From Diogma glabrata (Eukaryota > Arthropoda > Insecta > Diptera > Cylindrotomidae): a stretch of DNA of 64,000 bases. The notes beneath the pieces were generated by a model. The model saw only the letters and a program-made list of their open reading frames with translations, had not been told where the DNA came from and made no database searches. The DNA is taken from the NCBI GenBank assembly GCA_963693315.1, contig OY856186.1, forward strand, positions 83,335,676 to 83,399,675, given 5' to 3'. Positions 43,891 to 55,913 of this stretch are shown piece after piece (position 1 is the stretch's first letter; each line of letters opens with the position of its first letter). The translations under genes were made by a program, and so were the position numbers.

Positions 43891-44520
43891 CATCGTTTTT
43901 TTTGCAGTAACTTGTGATCAAACGAACGAAATAGACATGGTTTGTGATAAGAAGTCTAGATAGCGACTGTCTACCAGTTGGTTGCGCACATAGAATTTAT
44001 ATTCACCCCTGTTGCTCATCCAGCTCTGTTGGGCGTGAATTGTTGGGACATACCTAACTAGCTATAAACAAGAATGTTTATTCATATCAACCAAATAAAT
44101 TCTCCACAACCCATCCTAAATTATGATTACGTTAGCATTCTATCTAAATAATTAAACATACATAAATTTAAAAAAATAATGAGAATCAAATCTTTCCACC
44201 ACTCTCCATTCCTGTCACGTAATCTTTTTTATTCTTTTCCAATTATTAATATCAACTTTATTTGTATGGTTTTTCCATAATGATAGTACATATGTATTAT
44301 TGTAATGTTTTTTTAACCTATATACTAATGAACTTAACCTATTGTCTAATGAAAATTTTCCTAAAATTATCATTATTCAATTATTCATTATTCAAATTGT
44401 TTTGATTGTATTAAAATTATTTTCAAATAATAATCACAATGGCTTTGATATATATTTCTATATCAAACATATTTCTATAACAAAGAATGTAAATATTTGA
44501 TTTTATTTTTTATATGATCC
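43891..44520. other. Decayed pol linker and AT-rich DNA
   Basis: The first ~120 bp may be the decayed segment between RNase H and integrase. Beyond 44040 nothing is recognisable. Confidence 0.4.
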
Positions 44521-44529
44521 CGATTAAGA

Positions 44530-45010
44530 ATTAGCTAATGGGCGAAGCCTGGCTTTTGGGGTTTGGGCCAGACTTAACATTTTCAAACGGCCCATGCTTG
44601 ACCCAAGCTTGGAATGATGTCCTGGGGCCAAGTCTGGCAAACCAGACTTGGGCCAAGTCTAACAAATCAGACTTGGGCCTAGTCTGGCAAATCAGACTTG
44701 GGCCAAGTCGTGCAAATCAGACAAAATCTGGCATAACAAAACTTTTTTGAAATATTTCATGAAATAATAATTAAATATTTCATGACATATTTCAAAAATA
44801 AAAATTTCATGAAACTTACATTCACTATAACAATGCATAACCAGCTGGCGAATAACGTGTAATATAATAAACTGAATCTTGGTTCAGTTTAGGAATTTAC
44901 AACTGGCCCAGACTAAAACCGGAGTTAACCAGCCAAGGCTTGGCTCGCCAATACTGGCCCGAGGTTGGCCCATTGTTTAACATTGGCAGTTCCTACCCGG
45001 GATGTCAATT
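44530..45010. repeat. GC-rich repeat with 25-bp tandem units
   Basis: Four 25-bp units (44625, 44650, 44675, 44700) of the form GGGCCAAGTCTGGCAAAYCA plus GACTT. Related GGCCCA/TTGG words at 44540-44620 and 44900-45000 occur in opposite orientation, suggesting a short element with imperfect inverted ends. The 70-codon frame through it is a product of the repeat. Confidence 0.75.
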
Positions 45011-45099
45011 GTTTTGTTTTTCTATGCTGTCTATGATGTATTTCATTATGGTGATAAAAAATTTAGCAGACGAACTGCAAATTATTCGAAATAGGATGT

Positions 45100-45170
45100 T
45101 GGAAATTCTTCACTCGGAAGATTCCTTCCATTCACTTCGCTCATTCCGTGAAACTTCATCCTCGTGAAGA
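45100..45170. repeat. Hairpin related to 50405-50465
   Basis: AATTCTTCAC at the left pairs with GTGAAGAATT at the right, and the tip carries CACTTCGCTCATTCCGTG. The right arm CTTCATCCTCGTGAAGAATT is the exact inverse of the segment near 50410-50429. Confidence 0.7.
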
Positions 45171-45254
45171 ATTGCCACCATTGTAAACTCATACAAAAAT
45201 CTACTATTATATTATATAATACATAATTATTTGTCAGAGAATAAAGTAGTGTAT

Positions 45255-45355
45255 AATCAAATCGTTTTTAATGAATTTTATTCTCTCGCAAATTTAAAAT
45301 TTTCGCTCGTGCCTCGCTCTAATTTTCAACTTTTTCTTGAGAATAAACTATCCCA
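45255..45355. repeat. Hairpin repeat with CGCTCGTGCCTCGCTC tip
   Basis: TTTTAATGAATTTTATTCTC at the left pairs imperfectly with GAGAATAAACTATCCCATTA at the right. The tip at 45314-45331 is CpG-rich. The left arm recurs at 19607-19636. Confidence 0.65.
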
Positions 45356-45681
45356 TTAAACACTAATTGCTTAAAACAATATTCTTCTATGCAATGATGT
45401 GGTTGTTTTGGTAATGGTCCTCGGTCCGGCATCAGAAGGCAATCAAACAAAAGTACAAAATAGTTCTCATAAATTTTTGATTCTTTAATTAACTAATTTT
45501 TTAATTCTGGCTCCAAACCTTTTACTTAAATTTCGTTTTTTTTTTACAATCTTCAACTTTGGATCGAACTATTTCATTTAGCTTTTGTAATTTTCAGCAA
45601 ATTTTTTATTCTGGTTCGTTTTTAAATAAAATATACTTAAATCTGACATTTAGAAAATCTTATTTATCACATTGACTTGTT

Positions 45682-46068
45682 TCAAACTATAATATACCGT
45701 TGACGATTGATTACAATATTGAGCCCTCTCGCCACATAATTTAAAATCATTATCCGCTTCACTTTTATCCATAAAAAAATTTTGTTGCAACTTCTACACA
45801 ATTGTCGAGGACTTGTAACCATTTTTAACATTGTCAATTTACAACTCGTTTTACAAATTGCCTTAGCGCAATCATCCACTTTATCACATATCACTCCCAT
45901 TATTTCTGTTAAATTAATTACGGATCTTCGAAGTTGAACACCTTTACTAACTGAATTTCCAGATTGATTTATACTTAATCCATTAACTTCAACAATCTTT
46001 ATTTTTGAATCAACTTCACTAATGGGCTCCTCTATTTCAGCCACTGTTGTTTTACCAAAATGAGACAT
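45682..46068 (-). CDS. Hypothetical ORF or exon, 128 codons
   Basis: The frame starts MSHFGKTTVAEIEEPISEVD and has a balanced amino acid make-up in its first ~85 residues, with several Cys near residues 60-95, unlike the Lys/Phe/Ile-rich chance frames around it. The second half is less protein-like and may be intronic. I recognise no domain and cannot name a function. It lies between transposon remnants and could be a captured exon, a decayed gene, or chance. Confidence 0.25.
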   Translation of the reverse strand: MSHFGKTTVAEIEEPISEVDSKIKIVEVNGLSINQSGNSVSKGVQLRRSVINLTEIMGVICDKVDDCAKAICKTSCKLTMLKMVTSPRQLCRSCNKIFLWIKVKRIMILNYVARGLNIVINRQRYIIV

Positions 46069-47438
46069 TTAGCTTCTTTTGATGTAAAACAATAAAACTC
46101 AATAAGGACTAATCAACAGAATCAATAATTATTTCCAATATAATTTTTTTGTTAACAAATCAATTTAACTTTATTAAAAACATAAATCAATTCTCAACAT
46201 TTAATAAAATAATTAAAATTAAATTAATCACATTACAACACAGACAATTCTTTTTTCAATTTTTTAATTAAAATTAAACTAAGACTTCACAAGTAAAATG
46301 TGATGCCCATTTTTTTTTTGATCTAATTTTATGTGATCAACTCCCGATCAAAAACAAAAATGGTCCAGTATAAATAGTAAGACTCTTCAGTATTTTATTT
46401 CTTTTTTATTGTTTCTTTCTCGTTGAAAAAATTATACATTTAATCTTCTATATATCATCCGATCAAACAACTTTTCTAAAACTCAATAAATTTGAACAGC
46501 TTTATTTCATCTATATGTAATACTATGAATAAGCTACATAGCAAAAAAACTCTATGCATACACAAACAAGTATTATTAATTAGTATTGCGTGCAATTAAC
46601 TACAAAAAATGTTAAAATATTACTGATATATGTATGAGTTTCATTTTTAGGCCGGAGTTGAAATAAATTAGCAAATTATTAGCGAATTTCTTTATATATG
46701 AATCCTCTTACTTTTTTGAGAAATATTCGAAATGGTCAGTCGTTATACCGCATCAACTTCTCAAACTCCACTCTACTTAACTATGCTTCTAAAACTCAAC
46801 TTTTCAATTACGTGCGAAACCCCAAATTTTCAATTCCTTACACCACAACCTAAAGAAAAATTAATTTAAAAAAAAAACTAAAACAAAAAGGTATTCACTA
46901 AAGCTCAACTCATAAAAATAATAATGAAAAAATATATATATATATGTAATTTATTTAATTGGACCCTTTGTTTCACCCTTGGATCATCGCAATTTAGTTT
47001 ACAGAGCAGTTTTATTGTCTATGAAATTTATTCTTTACTTATTTTATAATGTTTTGAATTTCATACAGAGCAAAATATGTGAAACGAAATTTTAGATTTC
47101 ATAAGAAATTCAATTTAAAAATAAGAAAATCTGTTAGAACATATTTAACAGTGTAGAACATATTTAACAACTTTATGTGGTATCTGTTGTTATTATCAGT
47201 ACCAGGAGAAGATAAAAGGTTCTTCGGTAAACGTATGAATTGCTACGTGATGCGGTTGAATAGTAGAATAAATTAATGAGAAAATGCTATGCACTGAAAA
47301 AAACATGTCCAATCGAAATGTAAATGTAGGATTTATTTCGGGACACCCTTTACAAAAAAGTTTCGTGAAAACATTTTCGTGTAAATGCACAACATTTTTC
47401 ACCCGGCCATCAACGCTACTACTAAATTACTGTCAGGA
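46069..47438. other. Intergenic, nothing assignable
   Basis: AT-rich with no recognised gene or repeat. Confidence 0.45.
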
Positions 47439-48199
47439 GTGCGTTTCGAAATTAACCACGGTAACAATGGTAATAATGTCATAGTTAAAATAGTCACGTC
47501 AAATATTGAATGAAAATTACTATAGTAAAGTTGTCAAAGTTAAATTGTCAAAGAAAAAGACCGCCAAAAATTCAAAATGAATAAAAACTAATCTAGCTAC
47601 GATAAATAAAACTCAAAATGTAGTGAATGATTTTTATTTCTATAATTTATTTTTCAGTCTCCAGAGTCAAATAAAAATAACTAACACATTTCACTAAAAA
47701 TTATTTAATACTTTGTAACGCCAGGACTATTTCAATTTTGTTCTAAAAATAATAATTTTCATTTTCAATTATAATTTCATTAATTTTATTAAAGGTCGCA
47801 AAGGTCGCAAGGTTTGTTTTTAAGTTTTATTTTGTATAATTGTGGATTCACTTTTTTTTGGCTAAATATATTTTCATGTCAGTAGCAATTAATTATTTTT
47901 CTGTAATTCTGTGATTCGAAATGATAAAGAGATTAAAGAGATTTCCAAGGGTGATATTTGTTTGTTTGTTATAAATTCCGTGTTTTCAGGTTTCATATAG
48001 GCATTTTTGAGCTATCCGGCATAAATTAAAAATATTGTTTCTTTAAAAGTTCAATTTTTATAACTTAGTTTATAATAATTAAATATACGATATAATTTCT
48101 CAAACAATATAATTTCTCATTATTTTTCCACTTCTTTTATTATAAAAAATTATAATGTGTTTTATAAATCGGTTGACATGTCATTTTAAATGTTTATAC

Positions 48200-49753
48200 C
48201 AGTGTTGCAAAACGTTACTCGTAACGTAACGCAAAAACGGAATAACGAAATGAAATAGCGTTATTAGTAATAATTACGTTCATAACGTTTTAAAAATTAA
48301 ACTACGTTACAATAACGTAAAACGTAACGATAACTCAATATTTTATTTCGTTTTTCGGGTGACTTTTTTATAATTATGTATATGAGAATCAAAACGCAAA
48401 AACCGGTGAAATAAAATCCAACTTTTCTGCTCTTTATCAATTTTTGCGGACGCTTAAACTACAGATTTTGGTAGTTCTAATGCCCGATTTACAGTCGGTA
48501 ACGTTAACTTAACGTTAACTTTAACTTAACTCTAACTTAAGACATCTAAAAATTTTGATTTATAGTCGGTAAGAAATTACGTATTCATTGACGTTTGATC
48601 TGATATTAATTATGGTTTTGTAATCAATGTTACAAATCAATCAATTCTTTAAAAGTAATAAACTGATTTTAAAATCAAAATTTAAAATAATAAAATTCGA
48701 AACATACATTTGATACAAAATTTAAAAATGAAAAACTTTATTTTCATATTAATTTTCTGCTAATATTTGGCTTTAAAGTCGCTCTTTTTATATCCTTTGC
48801 ATTTTTTAAAAAATAAAATTTTATTTTTATGGACACTTGCAATTAAATATTACTTTTCTTCAGTTTTTATATCAAACGTCAACAAATCCTTAACAAAATC
48901 TTTAAGATAGAATGAAATGAACTTTACGTTAAGTTAACGTTAAGTTTGCGTTAACGACTATAAATGCTCTAGTGCATTTTCATACATTTGTACTTTACGT
49001 TAAGTTAACGTTAAGTTAACGTTAAGTTAAAGTTACCGACTATAAATCGGGCATAAAATGTTGTACAATTTTAAGTTTATTTTAAATAATTTCAAGTCTG
49101 TAGTAGCCGTTTTGCATCACAGGTGTTTTGAATAATTTTAAGAAAGAATATTTTTTTGCTGGCCGAGAAATCAATCTGAAGATCTATTAAAAGCAACTCT
49201 AACAGTTATAAACAAACTATCAGATTTGTGAAAACTCCTGATAAGATTGCTTAGTTTTGGTAAAAATAATTATTTTTAATATGAAATGATTTCAAAATAT
49301 TCGTCGGAGTGACTTGAATAATCCATTGTATAATTCTTTAATTTTAATTACGTCAGTTACATATCTACGCCCGTCGATGATCTCCACGAGATCAAAACTA
49401 TAGTAGTGTGAATTATAAAAAATATATATACTTAAAAATTTTAAAATTATTGTTTTTTAATTGTTTTTTATATATAACAATAGTGAATAATAAAAGGTGT
49501 CGTTATTAAAATTAAAGAATTTGAAATGAGTCAAATTTTATAGTTACGTTATTTTAAAATTAAATTGTAATGTTTAAAACTAATCTGTTAAACATTACAT
49601 TTAATTTTAAAATAACGTAATTATAACGTTATAACATAATAAAATATAATATTTTTCTGTTTTATAACGAAATAACGTACCGAAAAAATAAATATACTGT
49701 TATAAAAACGAAACGCATAACGTTACGATTTTTTTTTTCGTTTTGCAACACTG
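48200..49753. mobile_element. hAT-type non-autonomous element, copy 1 (1554 bp)
   Basis: The ends are CAGTGTTGCAAAACG and its exact inverse, flanked by the perfect 8-bp duplication GTTTATAC (48192-48199 and 49754-49761). It has no transposase. CGTAACG/CGTTACG words are frequent near both ends. An inner inverted-repeat unit (48481-49056) is shared with copy 2. Confidence 0.92.
48481..49056. repeat. Inner inverted-repeat unit of hAT-type copy 1
   Basis: TGCCCGATTTACAGTCGGTA, then ACGTTAACTTAACGTTAAC, at the left is mirrored at the right as GTTAAGTTAACG arrays and TACCGACTATAAATCGGGCA. It looks like an older small DNA element carried inside the hAT-type element. Copy 2 carries the same unit (51402-51961) with a shorter GTTAAGTTAAC array. 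Confidence 0.85.
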
Positions 49754-49983
49754 GTTTATACGTTTTGACATTATAACCTTAACAAACTCTACTATCTAGT
49801 AGAGTAAAACATAGTTAAAATAGTGAAGTCACACTTAACTATGACAGTTTAACTATAAAGTTTTGGAACGATGGTACATTTGTCATCCAGTAAATTTTTT
49901 ACTTTGTGGTTAATTTTGAAACGACATTTGACAGAGTAAAGTTAACCACTGTTAACCATAGTAAATTTCGAAACGCACCAATA

Positions 49984-50190
49984 TAAAAGCCATCAATAAA
50001 AAAAGATGTTCGAGAATTGACCCAAAGTTCTTTACAGTTTTAGAAATTTCACGACATACTCGATCTTCTGTATCAAATTTGGAAAAATTTTCTGAAGCTC
50101 ATTTGGACATTATTGGACCGATGCCTTTTTCAGATGGACAACGGTATTGTGTAGTTCTGATCGAAAAATACACTTAGTGGGCAGAGAACA
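49984..50190 (+). pseudogene. Ty3/gypsy integrase relic
   Basis: SIKKDVRELTQSSLQ matches the end of the zinc-binding domain. After a frameshift, RHTRSSVSNLEKFSEAHLDI then GPMPFSDGQRYCVV corresponds to the start of the integrase catalytic core (first catalytic Asp in HLDIIG). A stop follows at about 50176. It completes the pol relic at 43314-43890. Confidence 0.85.
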
Positions 50191-50621
50191 TTTAACATTT
50201 GAAATAAAAAACAATTGATTTTTTTCATGATAAATGAGTGCGTGCGATAAATACTATGCAACTGACAGAAAAATTATGATTTTTTATCACATTTTCTCGA
50301 CAAAACACTAGGAATGTGTCACGATCGAGTATCGACTATATTGGACACATCACATACTCTCTTGACACTTTATCATAGTAGATTCTTGTATGAGCTTAGA
50401 ATTAAGGCAATTCTTCACGAGGATGAAGTTTTCCGGAACGAGCGTAGCGAGTCCTATCATCCTAAGCGAATACAAGATGCTATTTTATCCACGACTGTAA
50501 AATATTTCGTTTAATTTCCAGTTTTCATGCAAACATTTGTATCGCCATATTGAAATAAAAACATCAAAGATAGCGAAAAACAAAACAAGTTTGATGTTGA
50601 ATTTGTTAGGGGAATCTTTAA
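50191..50621. repeat. Short intergenic segment with CpG-tipped hairpin
   Basis: At about 50381-50475, TCTTGTATGAGCTTAG pairs imperfectly with CCTAAGCGAATACAAGA. The tip contains GAACGAGCGTAGCGAGTCC. The left arm's GGCAATTCTTCACGAGGATG is inverted at 45155-45174. Confidence 0.6.
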
Positions 50622-53600
50622 TCGCAAAAACAACCAAAAGGCTGTAAAAAAGCCGCGTTTGCGGCCATGTAAGTAAGCCATGTTTTTCTTTAGCTTGAAA
50701 CTATCATTTTAACTATAACAAATAAATTCTTGTATCTTATTCTTTACAAAAACTTCTCAAATCATAAAGCACTAGTTATAAAATTTCTTAATGGCATTTT
50801 GTTTTCTAAACATCTAGCTATATTATATAATTTAAGTAATACTCTAGAACTACATATCATAATTCTAAAATATATAATAAATATGCACATATATTAAAAT
50901 TTATTTAAGCAGAGGAAATATAATTTATTTTTTTTCTATAAAAAACCGCTCACTTTCACACAGTTGAAAAAGTAACTACAACATTTAAAGCAAGTCTTGC
51001 AATAGGAGCTATGCGTTGCATGTTATTATTGAATTGTAAAGTAAATGTTGCATTAAACCTAATTTCAATGCATTTCTATAAAATTTAAAACAACTCTTGC
51101 ATCATAATGTATTTCTATCAGTGTTGCAAAACGTTACTCGTAACGTAACGCAAAAACGAAATAACGAAATGAAATAGCGTTATTAGTAATAATTACGTTC
51201 ATACCGTTTTAAAAATTAAACTACGTTACAATAACGTAAAACGTAACGATAACTCAATATTTTATTTCGTTTTTCGGGTGACTTTTTTTATAATCATGTA
51301 TATGAAAATCAAAACGCAAAAACCGGTTGAATAAAATCCAACTTATCTGCTCTTTATCAATTTTTGCGGACGCTTAAACTACAGATTTTGGTAGTTCTAA
51401 TGCCCGATTTATAGTCGGTAACGTTAACTTAACGTTAACTTTAACTTAACCGTAACTTAAGACATCTAAAAATTTTGATTTACAGTCGGTAAAAAATTAC
51501 GTATTAATTGACGTTTGATCTGATATTAATTATGGTTTTGTAATCAATGTTACAAATCAATCAATTCTTCAAAAGTAATAAACTGATTTTAAATTCAAAA
51601 TTTAGAATAATACAATTCGAAACATACATTTGATACAAAATTTAAAAATAAAATTTATTTTTCATATTAATTTTCTGCTAATATTTGGCTTTAAAGTCGC
51701 TCTTTTTATATCCTTTGCATTTTTTAAAAAATAAAATTTTATTTTTATGGACACTTGCAATTAAATATTACTTTTCTTCAGTTTTTATACCAAACGTCAA
51801 AAAATCCTTAACAAAATCTTTAAGATAGAATGAAATAAACTTTACGTTAAGTTAACGTTAAGTTTGCGTTAACGACTATAAATGCTCTAGTGCATTTTCA
51901 TACATTTATACTTTACGTTAAGTTAACGTTAAGTTAAAGTTACCGACTATAAATCGGGCATAAAATGTTGTACAATTTTAAGTTTATTTTAAATAATTTC
52001 AAGTCTGTAGTAGCCGTTTTGCATCACAGGTGTTTTGATAATTTTAAGAAAGAATATTTTTATGCTGGCCGAGAAATCAATCTGAAGATCTATTAAAAGC
52101 AACTCTAATAGTCATAAACAAACTATCAGATTTGTGAAAACTCCTGATAAGATTGCTTAGTTTTGGTAAAAATTTATTATTTTTAATATGAAATGATTTC
52201 AAAATATTCGTCGGAGTGGCGTGAATAATCCATTGTATAATTCTTTAATTTTAATTACGTCAGTTACATATCTACGCCCGTCGATGATCTCCACGAGATC
52301 AAAACTATAGTAGTGTGAATTATAAAAAATATATATACTTAAAAATTTTAAAATTATTGTTTTTTAATTGTTTTTTATATATAACAATAGTAAATAATAA
52401 AAGGTGTCGTTATTAAAATTAAAGAATTTGAAATGAGTCAGATTTTATAGTTACGTTATTTTAAAATTAAATTGTAATGTTTAAAACTAATCTGTTAAAC
52501 ATAACATTTAATTTTAAAATAACGTAATTATAACGTTATAACATAATAAAATATAATATTTTTCTGTTTCATAACGAAATAACGTACCGAAAAAATAAAT
52601 ATACTGTTACAAAAACGAAACGCATAACGTTACGATTTTTTTTTTCGTTTTGCAACACTGATTTCTATAGAACAGCTAGAAGTTTTAATGCACCTTGCTA
52701 CAATTTAATACATTAATGAAATTTTAAAATTCACTAGAGTATTATCCATTTTAAAAATATATAGTTAAAATCGTTTCATGTATGTTTTAGTTATCGCTTC
52801 TCAGCTGAAAGTCTATAATAATAGCGATTAAGGTGGTATGTATGTTTTAATTTTTTTATTTTAATTTGATTAATTTAGGCAGGTGCGTAATAATCAAAGT
52901 ATCTCGAAATTATGATGTAATTTGCATTAAAATGTCATACTAAAAAAATGTTGCGCGTAATTTATTTAATGCAAATAACAGACATTTTTAAACAACAAGC
53001 TTTTTTACTTTACTCCAAGTACTCTGTTAAATATTGATGCAAGAGCATTAGTTTAACTTTATATAGCAAGCTTTGTATTGTTTTGTAATGGAAACTTCCG
53101 TAGGACCTATATGTGTAGCAATTTACATTACATATTCAATTTTTTTTTAACTGTGCACTTACATATTTCTGGAACAAAAACCTTGGCGCTACCTTTTCTC
53201 AATTAATTTAATAATGTCATTCCTAAGGTCTATTTTCAGACGACTGTGAAAAGCCGATGAATTCAACAGTGGACTTCTTATTATATGAATTAAGTCAGTA
53301 TCATATTTTCTACAATTTTCCTGAAGTATAGTAATCTATTTGAAATTCCCTTTATATTATTACGGTATGCTTAATTTTATATAAGACATGATTTGCTGTA
53401 AGAATATCTAGCAAATGGCAAATATAACAATATAACGATGACTATGAAATAACATTATCAATAAATTTCTTTTCGTACTGAATTTTAACATTCATTGATA
53501 TTCATTTAAGATTGCTATTTAATCAATGGTTATTTCAATATAATGTTTATTATGAGTCAACCATAGTCACTATGCGGTTGGCTTTATTGTCATATTAAGA

Positions 53601-53957
53601 AAAGGTCGCACCGAGGTTTTTGTTCAAGAAATATGTAAGTGAGAGTGAGCGGTTTTTTATAGAAAAAAAAAATAAATTATATTTCCTCTGCTTAAATAAA
53701 TTTTAATATATGTGCATATTTATTATTTATTTTAGAATTATGATATGTAGTTCTAGAGTATTACTTAAATTATATAATATAGCTAGATGTTTAGAAAACA
53801 AAATGCCATTAAGAAATTTTATAACTAGTTCTTTATGATTTGAGAAGTTTTTGTAAAGAATAAGATACAAGAATTTATTTGTTATAGTTAAAATGATAGT
53901 TTCAAGCTAAAGAAAAACATGGCGCGGCTTTTTTACAGCCTTTTGGTTGTTTTTGCG
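50622..53957. mobile_element. Element with ~330-bp terminal inverted repeats, 3.3 kb
   Basis: The left arm (50622-50960) and right arm (53640-53957) are nearly identical inverted copies. The left arm carries about 20 extra bases near its outer end, in the GCGGCCATG region. The outer ends read TCGCAAAAACAACCAAAAGG. The interior (50961-53639) has no transposase and includes hAT-type copy 2. Confidence 0.85.
51119..52660. mobile_element. hAT-type non-autonomous element, copy 2 (1542 bp)
   Basis: It has the same CAGTGTTGCAAAACG ends as copy 1, flanked by a different perfect 8-bp duplication, ATTTCTAT (51111-51118 and 52661-52668). That proves independent insertion. Sequence identity with copy 1 is very high; the length difference comes mainly from the inner repeat array. 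Confidence 0.92.
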
Positions 53958-54819
53958 ACGATTTGACTGTTTTTTGTAAAGTTATAATATAATATGGGAG
54001 AATCAAATTATTATTATCCATATAAAATGTTTTCTACAGAGAACTTTACTCTCGATTTTTTATCAATCTAGGACCTAGGTGCAATATTTTAAAAAATAAA
54101 AGTATCGTTTTTATGTAAACAGGTCTCAACTCATGACATGAACAACTCATGAAAAAGTAAAAGAAATATTCGAAAATAAGTCTAAAGCAATGCATTCGAA
54201 AATTAATAAAATTATTACATACAACGGAAACACACACATAAAAACTATAGTCTTTGACTAATAATTTAAAAAAATTAACATAACAATTTTATAAAAGTTC
54301 TTGAGGATGGCATAAAAGCTTAAATCGATTGTTATTTACTCTAAATAAATAATAAACAAAACAACATTGTGCGAAAAAAGATGTGAAATTAAGTGTTTCG
54401 CAATTAAACAATTTTTTTAAAAATTCTTGATTATGTTCAGCCAAGTACCATTGGTGTCTTCCATAAACTTTATAGTCTATGATTGACTGAAAGTTTTAAA
54501 AAATTTCAGTTTTTACGGTTATATATCACCTCAATCTCGAAATCGGCACATATTTGTCAGTTTCGCCTTATCTTACCACATAAATATACGTAAATACATA
54601 TATTTTCATTTTCAGTGAGAAAGTCGTTGTGAATAATGGATAATAAACAATCAAATAATGGATAATAAACAACTGAAGACATACGCATATATTCTTTAGT
54701 AGTCGTGGATAAAAATATTACCTTGATAAAATAAAATTGTAATTTTATTTAATTTTTTAATTTTGGTTTTTGCAAAATGAGAAACATTTTTAAACGTACC
54801 TTTCTCTTCTTTTATTTTT
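53958..54819. other. Intergenic, nothing assignable
   Basis: AT-rich. Chance frames only. Confidence 0.45.
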
Positions 54820-54822
54820 TAG

Positions 54823-55913
54823 GGTTCCGTACTTTGAAAAAGTAAAAACGGTGCCCTATTAATGAGACTTCGGTATCCGTCCGAATTTCTACATAATCGG
54901 TTTTCGCTCTAATTTTCTACAGTTATAAAATGTATTTCTCCACGCCTACTGAAAAAAAAATTGCAAAAATTTGTTTATATCTGGATTTTATAGACATAGA
55001 TAAGGAAATGAGATAGCAAAACAATAGTTATTTGTTTAACTAGGCAGCAAAGTAGTAGATTGACTGCCGCGGCTGATAGTTCATAGCCGAGCGAAGCGAG
55101 GCTAAGAATTTAGCCAAGGCAGTCAATCTACCTTGCTGCCGAGTTGAACATATAATTTTTTCTCCGATTAATTACAATGATATGTAATTTAATAATTATT
55201 ACTTTAAAAATAAAGCAAAATTTTAAAAATGAGAAAAAAAATCGCAATTGTTGGAAGGATTAGTTGTTATGGAAATGTCATAATAATTATAGTTTGACAA
55301 ATTAAAAAATTTCTGCCAGATTCGTGGAAAAATATCTGTTTATTTTTATGAAGTCTAATTATTTTGCTGCATAGGCAGCAAAGTACTTACTTTGCTGCCT
55401 AGGCAGGAGAAGTGCCACTTTGCTGACTGAAATAAGTCTGCAAAATTTATATTTGCTGTCAATCGGAGAAAAACGATATTTTTTTAAAGAATCAAGTTTG
55501 ATTCAGAAAAATCGAAAAAATTAAAAAAAAAATTCAATATATTATCGACTGTTTAGTTTTTGAGTTATTACCAAAAACGTCAGTTTGTTTTCCTGTCCCC
55601 TACCCCTTAACTTCGAATACAGAAGAAAACATTTGAAAAGACTCACGGCTATAAGAAAGGTTGCAAAGATTGAACACAAACTAGGTATAGCGGTCGGCTC
55701 ATGATTTAAAATGTTATATGGAAGTGTGAAAATTTTCAGTAAAAATTAAAAAAAATTTATTTTTGACCATAACGAGTGTCATATGAAACGTGAATTTTTA
55801 CAGTCCAGAACAAGTTTTTGGTAATTTTCGAAAGCACGGTTTTCGACTTATTTCGAACATTACAAAATAATTTTTTTAAAAAAATCACGGTTATAGGAAA
55901 TGTTGTAAAGATT
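54823..55913. repeat. Repeat-derived region: AGGGTTCCGTA end, GGCAGCAAAG palindromes, ~200-bp unit
   Basis: AGGGTTCCGTACTTTG...ACGGTGCCCTATTAATGAG at 54823-54868 resembles a repeat end that is common in arthropod genomes. The hairpin at 55034-55150 has tip GAGCGAAGCGAGGC. AGGCAGCAAAGTACTTACTT then TGCTGCCT is a near-perfect palindrome at 55373-55400. A ~190-bp unit at 55690-55913 (GTGTCATATGAAACGTG, CACGGTTATAGGAAATGTTG) recurs diverged at 57540-57715 and 57716-57890. Confidence 0.65.
55034..55150. repeat. Hairpin element with GAGCGAAGCGAG tip
   Basis: The left arm GTTTAACTAGGCAGCAAAG, then TAGATTGACTGCCGCGGCT, pairs with the right arm AGCCAAGGCAGTCAATCTA, then CCTTGCTGCCGAGTTGAAC. The tip around 55088-55102 reads GAGCGAAGCGAGGC. 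Confidence 0.85.

Larger units (their letters stand above)
47439..49978. mobile_element. Inverted-repeat element inside the gypsy relic, itself interrupted
   Basis: The ends are GTGCGTTTCGAAATT and its inverse (15 bp perfect), with looser similarity inward. About 980 bp would remain after removing the hAT-type insertion at 48200-49753 and one copy of its duplication. It has no coding capacity. Its right end directly abuts the integrase fragment at 49984. No target duplication was identified. Confidence 0.7.
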
